Shown: positions 34,584-48,760, counted from the first letter of the stretch. The stretch is 64,000 nt of DNA from Serratia plymuthica (GCF_018336935.1 NZ_CP068771.1:4216001-4280000); one strand, 5' to 3'. Program-made: numbers and translations. Notes: generated by a model from the sequence alone, not told the origin.

Positions 34584-34697
34584 TCCGATCGGGGGAAGCG
34601 GCCGCCGGTCAGCAGTAAACTTTGCGCCGTAGCTCACATAAAAATAAAAAAATTCAATAACCGCAACCGGATGCCTTAACCGGCAGAGTGATGGTCA

Positions 34698-36752
34698 ATG
34701 TCGAATGCAAGCATAGAAAAACAGGAACTGCTGGAAATTACCCGCTTGTTGTTCAGCCAGCGCGGCTATGGCGATGTGCTGATCCAACTGCAACAGATCG
34801 TCCGGCGCTGGCGGCTGGCGGACGATGTGGCGCTGGTGTTGCTGCACCCGAACAGCGCGCGAGTCAGTTTCCACGGCCAGGACGGGAATGGCCAGCCGCT
34901 GAACTATCAGGACGAAACGCTGTTGGCCAATGGGCCGATCGCGTTATTACGCGAGAATGCGCAGCCGCTGCGCCTGTGCAGCGCCGATCTGCACCAGCGC
35001 TATCCGCAGTTGGCGATGCTGGCATTGTATCCGCCGCTCAGCCATTACTGCCTGATGCCGTTGCGTGCCGGCGGGCAACTGCTTGGCGGTTGCGAACTGT
35101 CGCGCAACGACGGCAAAGCGTTCAGCGATGCGGCGCTTGGCTCACTGGCCACCCTGATGGAGTTGACGGCGCTGGCGGTGGAGCAGGTTCAGCTGCGCGA
35201 AACCGCCGAGCGGCAGCAGCGCCAGTTACGCCATGAGCGCGATGATTTTCGCGTGCTGGTGGATGTCACCAATGCCGTGCTCTCCAAGCTGGATCTGGAC
35301 GATCTGATTGGCGAGATCTCCAGCGAGATCCACCGCTTCTTTAAAACCGATGCCATCAGCATTGTGCTGCCGGGCGATCGCGAGGATCGCGTGACGATCT
35401 ACGCCACCCATTATCTGCAAGATAACGTGGCTAAACGTCAGCAATACAGCGTACCCCTGGCCGGCACGCTGTCGGAAAAGGTGATGCAGAGCGGCGAAAT
35501 GCTGCTGCTGAACCTGAAACACTCGGATCCGCTGGCCGAGTATGAACGGCAGCTGTTTGATCTGTGGCATGAGCAAATTCAGACGCTGTGCGTGCTGCCG
35601 CTGATTTTCGGCCAGAAGACCCTCGGCGTGCTGAAGCTGGCGCAATGCCAGCCGGATAACTTCAACGCCGCCAACTTGCGGGTGTTGCAGCAGATTGCCG
35701 AGCGTATCGCCATTGCGGTCGATAACGCGTTGGCTTATCAGGAAATCAGCCGGTTGAAAGAGAGCCTGGTGCATGAAAACCTGTATCTCACCGAACAGAT
35801 TAATGACGACAACCCGGATTTCAGCGAGATCGTCGGCCGCAGCGCGGTGATGTCCCGGGTGTTGAAACAGGTAGAAATGGTGGCGAAAAGCGACTGTTCG
35901 GTGCTGATTCTCGGCGAAACCGGCACCGGCAAAGAGTTGATTGCCCGTGCCATTCACAATTTGAGCGAGCGCCGCGATCAACGGATGGTGAAAATGAACT
36001 GCGCGGTGATGCCGGCCGGGCTGTTGGAAAGCGATCTGTTCGGCCATGAAAAGGGCGCATTTACCGGCGCCAGCACCCAGCGTATGGGGCGTTTCGAGCT
36101 GGCGGACAAAGGCACGCTGTTTTTGGACGAGGTGGGGGAGATCCCGATTGAGTCGCAACCTAAATTGCTGCGTGTGCTTCAGGAGCGCGAGTTTGAGCGG
36201 GTTGGCGGCAACAAGCTGCTTTCCGTCGATGTGCGTTTGATCGCCGCCACCAACCGCGATCTGCAGCAGATGGTCGCCGACCGCGAATTCCGCAGCGATC
36301 TCTATTACCGGCTCAATGTCTTCCCGATACTGATTCCGCCGTTGCGTGAGCGGCCGGAGGATATTCCGCATCTGGTGAAATTTCTTACCTACAAGATTGC
36401 ACGGCGCATGAAACGCACCATCGACAGCATTCCGGCCGAAACGCTGCGCCTGCTGAGCCAAATGCCGTGGCCGGGCAACGTGCGCGAACTGGAAAACGTC
36501 ATCGAGCGGGCAATACTGCTGACGCGGGGCACGGTGCTTAATCTGCAACTGCCGGAGCTGCAATATGCGCAGCCTTCAATGGCGCCAATCGCAGCGCCTC
36601 CGCAAACGATTGCGGGCGAGGATGAATATCAACGGATTGTGCGGGTACTGAAAGAAACCAACGGCGTGGTCGGTGGGCCGCGTGGCGCTGCGCAACGGTT
36701 AGGACTGAAACGTACGACCCTGCTTTCTCGGATGAAGAAAATGGGCATTTGA
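34698..36752 (+). CDS. fhlA: Formate hydrogenlyase transcriptional activator FhlA
   Basis: 684 residues (E. coli 692). Two N-terminal GAF-type domains sense formate. The AAA+ domain has Walker A GETGTGKE (about residue 405), the sigma-54 contact loop GAFTGA (about 452), DEVGEIP and the arginine finger region. The C-terminal helix-turn-helix is [20 protein letters not shown]. It activates the sigma-54 promoters of hyc, hyp and hydN. It is last in the hyp operon, so HycA and FhlA form a feedback circuit. Confidence 0.96.
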   Translation: MSNASIEKQELLEITRLLFSQRGYGDVLIQLQQIVRRWRLADDVALVLLHPNSARVSFHGQDGNGQPLNYQDETLLANGPIALLRENAQPLRLCSADLHQRYPQLAMLALYPPLSHYCLMPLRAGGQLLGGCELSRNDGKAFSDAALGSLATLMELTALAVEQVQLRETAERQQRQLRHERDDFRVLVDVTNAVLSKLDLDDLIGEISSEIHRFFKTDAISIVLPGDREDRVTIYATHYLQDNVAKRQQYSVPLAGTLSEKVMQSGEMLLLNLKHSDPLAEYERQLFDLWHEQIQTLCVLPLIFGQKTLGVLKLAQCQPDNFNAANLRVLQQIAERIAIAVDNALAYQEISRLKESLVHENLYLTEQINDDNPDFSEIVGRSAVMSRVLKQVEMVAKSDCSVLILGETGTGKELIARAIHNLSERRDQRMVKMNCAVMPAGLLESDLFGHEKGAFTGASTQRMGRFELADKGTLFLDEVGEIPIESQPKLLRVLQEREFERVGGNKLLSVDVRLIAATNRDLQQMVADREFRSDLYYRLNVFPILIPPLRERPEDIPHLVKFLTYKIARRMKRTIDSIPAETLRLLSQMPWPGNVRELENVIERAILLTRGTVLNLQLPELQYAQPSMAPIAAPPQTIAGEDEYQRIVRVLKETNGVVGGPRGAAQRLGLKRTTLLSRMKKMGI

Positions 36753-40115
<3,363 letters not shown>

Positions 40116-40159
40116 CACGCACGGCCCTCTGTTCCCTCTCATTAAGGAGATTTGCCCTC

Positions 40160-41863
40160 ATGACTCAGAAGAGCCCCGAGAACGGGCGCGACAACAACCA
40201 CTTCGACGTGATCATCCTCGGTTCGGGCATGTCCGGCACCCAGATGGGGGCTATCCTGGCCAAACAGCAGTTTCGCGTGCTGATCATCGAGGAGTCGTCG
40301 CACCCGCGGTTCACGATCGGCGAATCGTCGATTCCCGAGACGTCTCTGATGAACCGCATCATCGCCGATCGCTACGGCATCCCGGAGCTCGACCACATCA
40401 CGTCGTTCTACTCGACGCAACGTTACGTCTCGTCGAGCACGGGCATCAAACGCAACTTCGGCTTCGTGTTCCACAAGCCCGGCCAGGAGCACGACCCGAA
40501 GGAGTTCACGCAGTGCGTCATTCCCGAGCTGCCCTGGGGGCCGGAGAGCCATTATTACCGGCAAGACGTCGACGCCTACCTGTTGCAAGCCGCCATTAAA
40601 TACGGTTGCACGGTCCGCCAGAAGACTAAAGTGACCGAATACCACGCCGATAAAGACGGCGTCGCGGTGACCACCGCCCAGGGCGATAGGTTCACCGGCC
40701 GGTACATGATCGACTGCGGAGGCCCGCGCGCGCCGCTTGCGACCAAGTTCGGGCTCCGCGAAGAGCCGTGTCGCTTCAAGACGCACTCGCGCAGCCTCTA
40801 CACGCACATGATCGGGGTCAAACCGTTCGACGACATCTTCAAGGTCAAGGGGCAGCGCTGGCGCTGGCACGAGGGGACCTTGCACCACATGTTCGAGGGC
40901 GGCTGGCTGTGGGTGATTCCGTTCAACAACCACCCGCGGTCGACCAACAACCTGGTGAGCGTCGGCCTGCAGCTCGACCCGCGTATCTACCCTAAAACGG
41001 ACATCCCCGCGCAGCAGGAATTCGACGAGTTCCTCGCGCGGTTCCCGAGCATCGCTGCGCAGTTCCGGGACGCCGTGCCGGTGCGCGACTGGGTCAAGAC
41101 CGACCGCCTGCAGTTCTCGTCAGCCACCTGCGTCGGCGACCGCTACTGCCTGATGCTGCACGCGAACGGATTTATCGACCCGCTCTTCTCCCGGGGGTTA
41201 GAGAACACCGCGGTGACCATCCACGCGCTCGCGGCGCGCCTCATCAAGGCGCTGCGCGACGACGACTTCTCCCCCGAGCGCTTCGAGTACATCGAACGCC
41301 TGCAGCAGAAGCTTCTGGACCACAACGACGACTTCGTCAGTTGCTGCTACACGGCGTTCTCGGACTTCCGCCTGTGGAACGCGTTCCACCGGCTGTGGGC
41401 GGTCGGCACGATCCTCGGGCAGTTCCGGCTTGTGCAGGCCCACGCCAGGTTCCGCGCGTCGCGCGACGAGGGCGACCTCGATCACCTCGACAACGACCCG
41501 CCGTATCTTGGCTACCTGTGTGCGGACATGGAGGAGTACTACCAGTTGTTCAACGACGCCAAAGCCGAGGTCGAGGCCGTGAGCGCCGGGCTCAAGCCGG
41601 CCGGGGAGGCCGCGACGCGGATCCACGCCCTCATCGACGAGCGAGAATTCGCCAAGCCGATGTTCGGCTTCGGGTATTGCATCACCGGGGACAAGCCGCA
41701 GCTCAACAACTCGAAGTTCAGCCTGCTGCCGGCGATGAAACTGATGTACTGGACACAAACCAGCGCGCCGGCGGAGGTGAAAAAGTACTTCGACTACAAC
41801 CCGATGTTCGCGCTGCTCAAGGCGTACATCACGACCCGCATCGGCTTGGTTCGGAAGAAGTAA
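40160..41863 (+). CDS. prnC: Monodechloroaminopyrrolnitrin halogenase PrnC
   Basis: 567 residues from the ATG at 40160, 8 bp after AAGGAG; a much longer frame upstream is only the prnB shadow. FAD-binding GSGMSG near residue 21, GESSIPETSLM, and a substrate-binding C-terminal half. It adds the second chlorine (C3 of the pyrrole). It belongs to the phenol/pyrrole halogenase group, distinct from the tryptophan halogenases. High GC. Confidence 0.96.
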   Translation: MTQKSPENGRDNNHFDVIILGSGMSGTQMGAILAKQQFRVLIIEESSHPRFTIGESSIPETSLMNRIIADRYGIPELDHITSFYSTQRYVSSSTGIKRNFGFVFHKPGQEHDPKEFTQCVIPELPWGPESHYYRQDVDAYLLQAAIKYGCTVRQKTKVTEYHADKDGVAVTTAQGDRFTGRYMIDCGGPRAPLATKFGLREEPCRFKTHSRSLYTHMIGVKPFDDIFKVKGQRWRWHEGTLHHMFEGGWLWVIPFNNHPRSTNNLVSVGLQLDPRIYPKTDIPAQQEFDEFLARFPSIAAQFRDAVPVRDWVKTDRLQFSSATCVGDRYCLMLHANGFIDPLFSRGLENTAVTIHALAARLIKALRDDDFSPERFEYIERLQQKLLDHNDDFVSCCYTAFSDFRLWNAFHRLWAVGTILGQFRLVQAHARFRASRDEGDLDHLDNDPPYLGYLCADMEEYYQLFNDAKAEVEAVSAGLKPAGEAATRIHALIDEREFAKPMFGFGYCITGDKPQLNNSKFSLLPAMKLMYWTQTSAPAEVKKYFDYNPMFALLKAYITTRIGLVRKK

Positions 41864-41884
41864 TCGGCCATCGAGGACACAAAA

Positions 41885-42979
41885 ATGATGAACAGCATTC
41901 AATTGGATCAAGTGAGCCTCAAGGAGCATCCCCCGAGGGCGTACGATGTGACCACGTGCGTGGCCGCGAGCTGGTACGTCGCGATGCGCTCGGGCGACCT
42001 CAAAGACAAGCCGACGGAGCTGACGCTGTTCGGCCGTCCGTGCGTGGCGTGGCGCGGGCCGACGGGGCGGGCCGTGGTGATGGACCGCCACTGCTCGCAC
42101 CTCGGCGCGAACCTGGCCGACGGGCAGATCAAGGACGGGTGCATCCAGTGCCCGTTTCATCACTGGCGGTACGACGAGCAGGGCCAGTGCGTTCACATCC
42201 CCGGCCACAGCCAGGTGGTGCGCCGGCTGGAGCCCGTGCCGCGATCGGTGCGCCAGCCGACGTGGGTCACCACAGAGCGATACGGCTACGTGTGGGTCTG
42301 GTACGGCTCCCCGGAGCCGCTGCACCCGCTGCCCGAAATCGCCGCAGCCGACGTCGACAACGGTGACTTTATGCACCTGCACTTCGCGTTCGAGACGACG
42401 ACGGCGGTGTTGCGGATCGTAGAGAACTTCTACGACGCGCAGCATGCGACCCCGGTGCACGAACTCCCGATCTCGGCCTTCGAGCTCAAGCTCTTCGACG
42501 ATTGGCAGCGGTGGCCGGAGGTCGAGTCGCTGGCCCGGGCGGGCGCGTGGTTCGGTGCCGGGATCGACTTCACCGTGGACCGGTATTTCGGGCCTTTCGG
42601 CATGCTGGCACGCGCGCTCGGCCTGAACATGTCGCAGATGAACCTGCACTTCGATGGCTACCCCGGCGGGTGCGTCATGACCGTCTCCCTGGACGGCGAC
42701 TTCAAATACAAGCTGCTCCAGTGCGTGACGCCGGTGAGCGACGGCAAGAACGTCATGCACATGCTCATCTCGATCAAGAAGGTGGGCGGTCCCCTGCGCC
42801 GCGCGATCGACTTCGTGCTGTTCGGGCTGCAGACCAGACAGGCAGCGAAGTACGACGTCAAAATCTGGAACGGGATGAAGCCGGACGGCGGCGGCGCCTA
42901 CAGCAAGTACGATAAGCTGGTGCTCAAGTACCGCGCGTTCTACCGGGGTTGGGTCGACCGCGTTGAGAGTGAACGATGA
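41885..42979 (+). CDS. prnD: Aminopyrrolnitrin oxygenase PrnD
   Basis: 364 residues (363 if the second ATG is used). Rieske centre: C70-x-H72 (RHCSHLGA) and C89-x2-H92 (CIQCPFHHW). The mononuclear iron region (NFYDAQHATPVHE) is downstream. It oxidises the amino group of aminopyrrolnitrin to nitro, giving pyrrolnitrin, and needs reduced flavin from a partner reductase. The stop overlaps the next start (ATGA), the truncated flavin reductase. Confidence 0.96.
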   Translation: MMNSIQLDQVSLKEHPPRAYDVTTCVAASWYVAMRSGDLKDKPTELTLFGRPCVAWRGPTGRAVVMDRHCSHLGANLADGQIKDGCIQCPFHHWRYDEQGQCVHIPGHSQVVRRLEPVPRSVRQPTWVTTERYGYVWVWYGSPEPLHPLPEIAAADVDNGDFMHLHFAFETTTAVLRIVENFYDAQHATPVHELPISAFELKLFDDWQRWPEVESLARAGAWFGAGIDFTVDRYFGPFGMLARALGLNMSQMNLHFDGYPGGCVMTVSLDGDFKYKLLQCVTPVSDGKNVMHMLISIKKVGGPLRRAIDFVLFGLQTRQAAKYDVKIWNGMKPDGGGAYSKYDKLVLKYRAFYRGWVDRVESER

Positions 42980-43149
42980 TGCGTGAGTTGGCGGCCCTAA
43001 CCGAGCCGGCTTTGAGCACGTCGTTCGGCCAGGCGCTCGCGAACCTGACGAGCGGCGTCACTGTCATCATGGCGTATGGCGCGGCGGGCCCGCTCGGGCT
43101 TGCGGCCAGCAGATCAGTGCCGGTATCGCACTTTCCGAGGTATTCATGA
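42976..43149 (+). pseudogene. prnF: Truncated flavin reductase start (prnF remnant)
   Basis: 57 codons beginning MMRELAALTEPALSTSFGQA, continuing LANLTSGVTVIMAYGAAGPLGL. This is the N-terminal strand region of the flavin reductase (flavin reductase-like, FMN-binding) family, normally about 160-170 residues. Similarity breaks off near codon 47 (after AAS), and the frame runs into unrelated sequence and stops at 43147. The first start is coupled to prnD; the last bases overlap the antiporter start (ATGA). PrnD would need a flavin reductase from elsewhere in the genome. Confidence 0.75.
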
Positions 43150-44390
43150 CTGTCTGGCTGTTGCAACTCGTGCTGGTGATTGCGCTCTGCAATGTCTGCG
43201 GCCGCATTGCCGAACGGCTCGGCCAGTGCGCGGTCGTCGGCGAGATCGCGGCCGGTTTGCTGTTGGGGCCTTCGCTGTTCGGCGCGATCGCACCGGATTT
43301 CTACGACGCATTGTTCGGCCCCCGAACGCTGTCGGCGATGGGGCAAGTCGGTGAAGTCGGCCTGATACTGCTGATGTTTCAGGTGGGTCTGCATATGGAG
43401 TTGGGCGAGACGCTGCGTGGCAAGCGCTGGCGCATGCCCGTTGCGATCGCCGCGGGCGGGCTCGTCTTACCGGCCGCGATCGGCATGATCGTCGCCACTG
43501 TCTCGAAAGACATGCTCGCCGGCGACGCGCCGGCGCTGCCTTATATACTCTTCTGCGGTGTCGCGCTTGCGATATCAGCGGTACCGGTGATGGCGCGCAT
43601 CGTCGACGACCTGGCGCTCAACGCCATGGTGGGCGCAAGGCACGCAATGTCTGCCGCGATGCTGACGGATGCGCTCGGATGGATGCTGCTTGCCGCTATT
43701 GCTTCGCTATCGAGCGGGCCTGGTTGGGCATTTGCGCGCATGCTCCTCAGCCTGCTCGCGTATCTGGTGCTGTGCGCGCTCCTGGTGCGCTTCGTGGTTC
43801 GACCGACGCTTATGCGGCTCGCATCGACTGCGCATGCGGCGCGCGACCGCTTGGCCGTGTTGTTATGTTTCGTCATGGCGTCGGCACTGGCGACGTCGCT
43901 GATCGGATTTCATAGCGCATTTGGCGCACTTGCGGCGGCGCTGTTCGTGCGGCGGGTGCCCGGCATCGCGAATGAGTGGCGGGATAACGTCGAAGGTTTT
44001 GTCAGGCTTGTGCTGATGCCGGTGTTTTTCGCGTATGCGGGGCTGCATGCGTCGGTCGGTACGATCGACGACGCGGCATCATGGATGTGGTTCGGCGTAT
44101 TTCTCGCGGGCGGATTCATCGGCAAGTTCGGCGGCAGTTATCTGGGCGCGCGCGTCACCGGGCTTGAGCCACGCGATGCGATGTTGGTGAGCTCGCTGAT
44201 GAATACGCGCGGCTTGATGGAGCTTATCGTCCTGTCTATCGGCCTGCAGATGCAGATCCTGCCGCCAAAGGTCTACACCATCCTCGTGGTGTTCGCGCTG
44301 GTGACGACGGCGCTGACCGTACCGCTGGTTCGACTCACGCTGCGCGTGCAATCGCGCGCGACGTCTGCAATCCCGGGGGCCGGCAAGTGA
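43146..44390 (+). CDS. CPA2-family cation/proton antiporter
   Basis: 414 residues with about 12 hydrophobic helices: MTVWLLQLVLVIALCNVCGR, GEIAAGLLLGPSLFGAIAP, VGLILLMFQVGLHMELGE, GMIVATVSKDM, AISAVPVMARIVDDLAL, NTRGLMELIVLSIGLQMQIL. Matches the Na+/H+ or K+/H+ exchanger (KefB-like transport domain) family, without a soluble TrkA-N part. Very high GC, as the prn genes. The start overlaps the prnF remnant stop. It may be a passenger of the transferred block or contribute to tolerance of the antibiotic; the latter is speculation. Confidence 0.85.
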   Translation: MTVWLLQLVLVIALCNVCGRIAERLGQCAVVGEIAAGLLLGPSLFGAIAPDFYDALFGPRTLSAMGQVGEVGLILLMFQVGLHMELGETLRGKRWRMPVAIAAGGLVLPAAIGMIVATVSKDMLAGDAPALPYILFCGVALAISAVPVMARIVDDLALNAMVGARHAMSAAMLTDALGWMLLAAIASLSSGPGWAFARMLLSLLAYLVLCALLVRFVVRPTLMRLASTAHAARDRLAVLLCFVMASALATSLIGFHSAFGALAAALFVRRVPGIANEWRDNVEGFVRLVLMPVFFAYAGLHASVGTIDDAASWMWFGVFLAGGFIGKFGGSYLGARVTGLEPRDAMLVSSLMNTRGLMELIVLSIGLQMQILPPKVYTILVVFALVTTALTVPLVRLTLRVQSRATSAIPGAGK

Positions 44391-44612
44391 CGCGCACCAG
44401 GCATGTTACATGGGCGCACAGATCAGCGTTTCAGTTTCCGCCTGGCCGGCCTGAGAACTTAACGACACTGACGGGTAAGGCCATCAATACCCCGTGGACA
44501 GACATCAGAGACGTTGGGGTAAATTAAAGGATATCCATCCTGAGTGCAGCCTGAGAGCAACGAGCATAAAAACACAGGCACTTTGGAATACTGAAGGGAA
44601 TTGTTTATAAAA
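44391..44612. other. Right flank of the transferred prn block
   Basis: About 220 bp from the antiporter stop to the terminator. No integrase, transposase or tRNA is visible and no gene is recognised. The GC drops to the lower level of the neighbourhood within the first 150 bp, locating the probable right boundary between 44390 and 44540. Confidence 0.5.
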
Positions 44613-44639
44613 AAGGGCATCAGTGACACTGATGCCCTT
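44613..44639 (-). terminator. Terminator of the asparagine permease gene
   Basis: AAGGGCATCAG and CTGATGCCCTT with a five-base loop. The minus strand continues in TTTTTT, so it is a good rho-independent terminator for ansP. Confidence 0.8.
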
Positions 44640-44691
44640 CAGAGTTTTATTGTGTTATTAATATTAGCCGCTGCCTTACCAATAAAATAAA

Positions 44692-46161
44692 TTATTCAAG
44701 AATGTTTTTAGTTAAAACTACAGAGGGGATGGTAGGTTTCATCATGGCATGCGCTCGTTTTCTTACCCCAAACCAACCGGCGACTAACAATAGAGCGACG
44801 ACAGGTAGAGATGCAATCGTGAAAGTACCATTTGGGTAATCAAAAGCCATCATGATTATAACAAAAGCCAGGAAAGCCAGTGTCAGCCAAGAGGTCACCG
44901 GAGCTCCGGGCATTTTAAAGGGGACATCGGCCACTTTTCCCTGAGCAACGGCCTGGCGGAATTTCATTTGGCATACGACAATAAAACCCCATGTACTGAT
45001 GATGCCTAAAGATGCCACATTAAGTACGATTTCGAAAACGCTGGACGGAACAAGATAATTTAATATTACACCGACAAAGTAAATAGCGACCGTGATCCAA
45101 ATCCCCATGTAAGGGACCGACTGTTTACTCATCTTAGCCAGGAATGACGGAGCAGATCCGCCCATTGACAATGCTCGCAGTACACGACCCGTCGAATATA
45201 AGCCAGAGTTCAGGCTCGATAGCGCGGCTGATAACACCACAATATTCATAACCGAGCCAATACCTGGAACACCTAAGGCTGTAAAGAAAGTGACAAAAGG
45301 ACTTTGCCCAGCTTGATAGGCATTCCACGGTAATAAACAGACTAATAGTATTACGGAGCCAACATAGAAAAGTGCAATACGCCAAATGACGCTGTTAATG
45401 GCTCGCGGCAATATTTTACGGGCATCCTTACACTCACCCGAGGCGGTGCCAACCAGCTCGATACCGGCAAAAGCAAACACCACCCCTTGAACCAGAATTA
45501 CCGCCGGCAACAAGCCATGTGGGAAGAATCCGCCATTATCGGCAATCAAATTCAATCCGGTTGGGTGACCTGAAACGGGATGCCCGGTACCAAGGACTAC
45601 CACCCCCACGATGAGAAAGAGTGCTATCGCCGTGACTTTAATAAGTGCAAACCAAAACTCCATCTCTGCAAACCATTTCACCCCTATCATATTCATGGTA
45701 GTGACGATACCAAGCGCCCCTAATGCAAAAATCCACTGAGGTACGTCCGTAAATGCGTTCCAATACTGCATGTATAATGCAACCGCAGTGATATCAACGA
45801 TTCCGGTCATCGCCCAGTTAAGAAAATACATCCAGCCTGCAACATAAGACGCTTTCTCGCCTAAGAACTCCCTTGCATAGGAAACAAAACTTCCGCTACT
45901 GGGGCGATGCATGACTAACTCCCCAAGGGCGCGGAGAATAAGAAATGAAAATATACCGCAAACCAAATAGACGAGTGCAAGAGCGGGCCCAGCCATTTGT
46001 AATCGGGCTCCTGCACCTAAAAACAAACCCGTACCAATGGCCCCCCCGATGGCAATCATCTGTACCTGCCTGTTACCCAGGGTTTTGTGATATCCTGACT
46101 CATGAGATTCAAGCCATTCTTTTTTTGTAATATCCGAGGAGGATTTTTCTGAAATGCTCAT
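44692..46161 (-). CDS. ansP: AnsP-type L-asparagine permease
   Basis: 489 residues from the ATG at 46161, preceded by AGGCGAGG; the upstream frame is not supported. Twelve hydrophobic helices of the amino acid/polyamine transporter family: GNRQVQMIAIGGAIGTGLFLGA (helix 1), RALGELVMHRPSSGSFVSYA, VFAFAGIELVGTASGE. The N-terminus ESHESGYHKTLGNRQ is typical of AnsP. It probably imports L-asparagine by proton symport. Single gene, with its own terminator and an AT-rich promoter region. Confidence 0.85.
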   Translation of the reverse strand: MSISEKSSSDITKKEWLESHESGYHKTLGNRQVQMIAIGGAIGTGLFLGAGARLQMAGPALALVYLVCGIFSFLILRALGELVMHRPSSGSFVSYAREFLGEKASYVAGWMYFLNWAMTGIVDITAVALYMQYWNAFTDVPQWIFALGALGIVTTMNMIGVKWFAEMEFWFALIKVTAIALFLIVGVVVLGTGHPVSGHPTGLNLIADNGGFFPHGLLPAVILVQGVVFAFAGIELVGTASGECKDARKILPRAINSVIWRIALFYVGSVILLVCLLPWNAYQAGQSPFVTFFTALGVPGIGSVMNIVVLSAALSSLNSGLYSTGRVLRALSMGGSAPSFLAKMSKQSVPYMGIWITVAIYFVGVILNYLVPSSVFEIVLNVASLGIISTWGFIVVCQMKFRQAVAQGKVADVPFKMPGAPVTSWLTLAFLAFVIIMMAFDYPNGTFTIASLPVVALLLVAGWFGVRKRAHAMMKPTIPSVVLTKNILE

Positions 46162-47028
46162 AACAACACCTCGCCTAAATTTATTCGATAGGTTTAATAA
46201 GTGATTAATTGCAGTCTTATCTAAATTCCATGTTTTGATAATGCAAATATATTTTTCCGTTGTTGTATTATTCCCCTTCATTGTCATGGGGATGATTTTA
46301 CAAATAACTTTATGCGGTTATTTGAAAGTTAATAATGTGACTTTCCAGACTGTTTCCTTAAACAGTAATCCAGTTGCGATGAGAACCCCGTTGAGTCAAT
46401 GGATTTTATTACTCACCTTGGTTAATGAGATGCTGGTTATAGGATGAGTTTTACTCCTCTCACAAAAGTTGGCCCGGCTTGCTTTATTCTGTTCATCACA
46501 TTTAGCTCCATTGAAACGATATTGTATAAAAGCAAGTCTTGTGCCAATTTCATGTTTTTAATTTTACTTTATATAAAACAATAACATAATAATTACCTAA
46601 TCCATTAAATGGCCATGAGTGCACCAACTTGAAGCAAAAAGCTGAAACGTTGTTACTTGGTGGTGTTGTATGCGGCAGAACAAAAAACGCTTCTGATAGC
46701 TGTGCTCGATGTTTTTCATCAAAAGAAACCCAGGGGCAGTCTCGTTATTCTGGGTTTATAAAAAGCGAATGTAAGCAGCTACAAATCGAATCGCCACGGC
46801 TTTTAACATTATCAAAAGTGTGGGTATGTGGTGAGATCAGCGTTTAATCAAGCCAAAACGCATTGCCGAAATTGGCGGGAACGCCACGCATCAACATGCC
46901 AATACCTTCTGTTTTCGAGTGAAATAAAATGATTGTGAGCTTTTTCGCATGATTTTTGCTTTTTTCTGCACGATATCTTTGCCGGGAACACCATATGATA
47001 TTTATATTCCAACAAGTAAGAGGTCGTC
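46162..47028. other. AT-rich intergenic region, 867 bp, no gene recognised
   Basis: Contains the promoter regions of ansP and the YbcL-like gene. Short frames (for example 46629-46847) have no recognisable sequence or ribosome-binding site. I see no repeats or hairpins of note. Confidence 0.5.
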
Positions 47029-47580
47029 ATGAAAAAGTATATTGGTGTCACCGCACTGGCTTTATTTTCATTATCTGCTCAGGCTGCCGGTTTTCAGGTA
47101 ACAAGTAGTGAAATTAAAACGGGAACGCCGCTTTCGAAGGAACAGGTCTTCGAAGGCTTTGGTTGTGAAGGGGGCAACACCTCTCCTTTGCTGAGTTGGT
47201 CCGGCGCGCCCAAAGGCACTAAAAGCTTTGCCGTCACTGTTTACGACCCGGATGCTCCTACCGGCAGCGGATGGTGGCACTGGACGGTCGTCAATATTCC
47301 CGTTTCGGTGACATCCCTTGCCGCTGATGCCGGGAATAAAGACGGCACTAAACTACCTCATGAAGCGGTTCAGGGCAGAAATGATTTTGGTTATGCTGGC
47401 TTTGGCGGGGCGTGTCCCCCGAAAGGCGATAAACCGCATCATTACCATTTCAAGGTTTGGGCGTTAAAAACCGACAAGCTGCCGCTTGATGGCAACTCCA
47501 GTGGAGCGCTTGTCGGTTATATGCTTACCGCCAACAAAATAGCCACTGCTGAAGTGGTTCCGGTCTACGGAAGAGAATAA
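47029..47580 (+). CDS. YbhB/YbcL-type phosphatidylethanolamine-binding-like protein, exported
   Basis: 183 residues with a Sec signal peptide (MKKYIGVTALALFSLSAQA). PEBP (Raf kinase inhibitor-like) core: FEGFGCEGGNTSPLLSWSGA, VTVYDPDAPTGSGWWHWTVV, GACPPKGDKPHHYHFKVWAL. YbcL of E. coli is a periplasmic member. Ligand and role here are unknown. It is followed by an AraC-type regulator nine bases downstream. Confidence 0.9.
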   Translation: MKKYIGVTALALFSLSAQAAGFQVTSSEIKTGTPLSKEQVFEGFGCEGGNTSPLLSWSGAPKGTKSFAVTVYDPDAPTGSGWWHWTVVNIPVSVTSLAADAGNKDGTKLPHEAVQGRNDFGYAGFGGACPPKGDKPHHYHFKVWALKTDKLPLDGNSSGALVGYMLTANKIATAEVVPVYGRE

Positions 47581-47589
47581 GGAGTTTCA

Positions 47590-48387
47590 ATGCAGGCAGA
47601 AGGCGTTTCCCGATTGGCCCTACAGGAAATACGAATGTATAAGGCCCACGAACTTCACCGAGTCAAACTATTGATGCCTGCGTTGTGTCGCATCCGCCAG
47701 GGGAAGAAGGTCGTCAATTGGGAGGGGCGTTGCGAAATTGCCAATAACAACCAGATAATTCTCTTCCCGTCCGGTTATGAATTTGGCATCGCCAATCATC
47801 CCAGTTCTGGCTTGTACATGGCGGAAATGCTTTACCTGCCTGCGGGGCTGATTCAGCGTTTCAGGCAGCTTTATCCGCTTGCACCGCATGAAGAGAGCAA
47901 ACCCGGCTTCTGTATTGAGCAGAACTATGAGTTGATCTACTGCTGGGAGCAACTTAAGGCTGCGGTACAGCTTAAAATTTCCGATCAACTACTGGAACAT
48001 TGGGCAATGGGAATTTTGTTAACGCTGGGCAAAAACAACATGAGCCACCTGTTTCTTTCTCATTCTCAGGATTCACTGGCTAACCGTTGCCAGAATCTGC
48101 TTTTAGCCAACCCCGGTGCACGCTGGACTACCCAGGAGATCGCCAATCTGCTGTTTATGTCTGCCTCAACGCTGCGTCGCCGCCTGGCAGCCGAAGGGGA
48201 AAGTTTCCAAAATCTGTTGGATGACGTGAGGCTGAATAATGCCCTGGCGGCCATTCAGACTACGCTTAAACCGATAAGCGTGGTGGCAAGAGAGAACGGT
48301 TATATGTGTCCTTCGCGTTTTACCGATCGCTTTCAGAAACGTTTTAGGATCACACCAAGAGCGCTGCGCCGCGCATCGAAATTATGA
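47590..48387 (+). CDS. AraC-family transcriptional regulator
   Basis: 265 residues. The C-terminal 100 residues contain the two-helix DNA-binding domain ([20 protein letters not shown], then [19 protein letters not shown]). The N-terminal part has no clear sensor motif. GGAG precedes the ATG by 6 bases. It is in the same orientation and close behind the PEBP gene, so the two are one transcription unit; the target may be the neighbour or a distant gene. Confidence 0.9.
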   Translation: MQAEGVSRLALQEIRMYKAHELHRVKLLMPALCRIRQGKKVVNWEGRCEIANNNQIILFPSGYEFGIANHPSSGLYMAEMLYLPAGLIQRFRQLYPLAPHEESKPGFCIEQNYELIYCWEQLKAAVQLKISDQLLEHWAMGILLTLGKNNMSHLFLSHSQDSLANRCQNLLLANPGARWTTQEIANLLFMSASTLRRRLAAEGESFQNLLDDVRLNNALAAIQTTLKPISVVARENGYMCPSRFTDRFQKRFRITPRALRRASKL

Positions 48388-48590
48388 CTGGAATTCGCAA
48401 GGAAAAGCTTAAAAGCCGGCGCCATTCATGGCGCATTCTTGCTCTTGCCTTTCAATAAGCGCAACAACTCCCGCAGCACCTTGGCAACCTGCTGCCTTGG
48501 TGATTCCCCCTCATACTCTGGCCACGGCGTTGCCTGGCACCGAGGCCGGACGAATAGCGGCTGAAGCTGGGATGCCCCTGAAAAGCAAAA

Positions 48591-48609
48591 AACCCGCCAT
48601 AGGCGGGTT
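48591..48609. terminator. Hairpin AACCCGCC/GGCGGGTT
   Basis: Eight-bp stem with a three-base loop (ATA), preceded by an A-rich run and followed by CTCTAAAT. On the minus strand it is followed by TTTTTTGCTTTT, so it is most likely the terminator of a minus-strand transcript. Confidence 0.55.
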
Positions 48610-48760
48610 CTCTAAATAGGGCGACCGGACTCGGACAACCGGCGCTTGCGCCGGATTGAACAACGCTTCAGCCTTGGCCCGCAGGGTGGGTTCAGCCGAA
48701 TAATCGAACTTGTGCGATGGAGAAAAATATTCGATCTTCAGACTGCGCCCTTTTCTGCCA

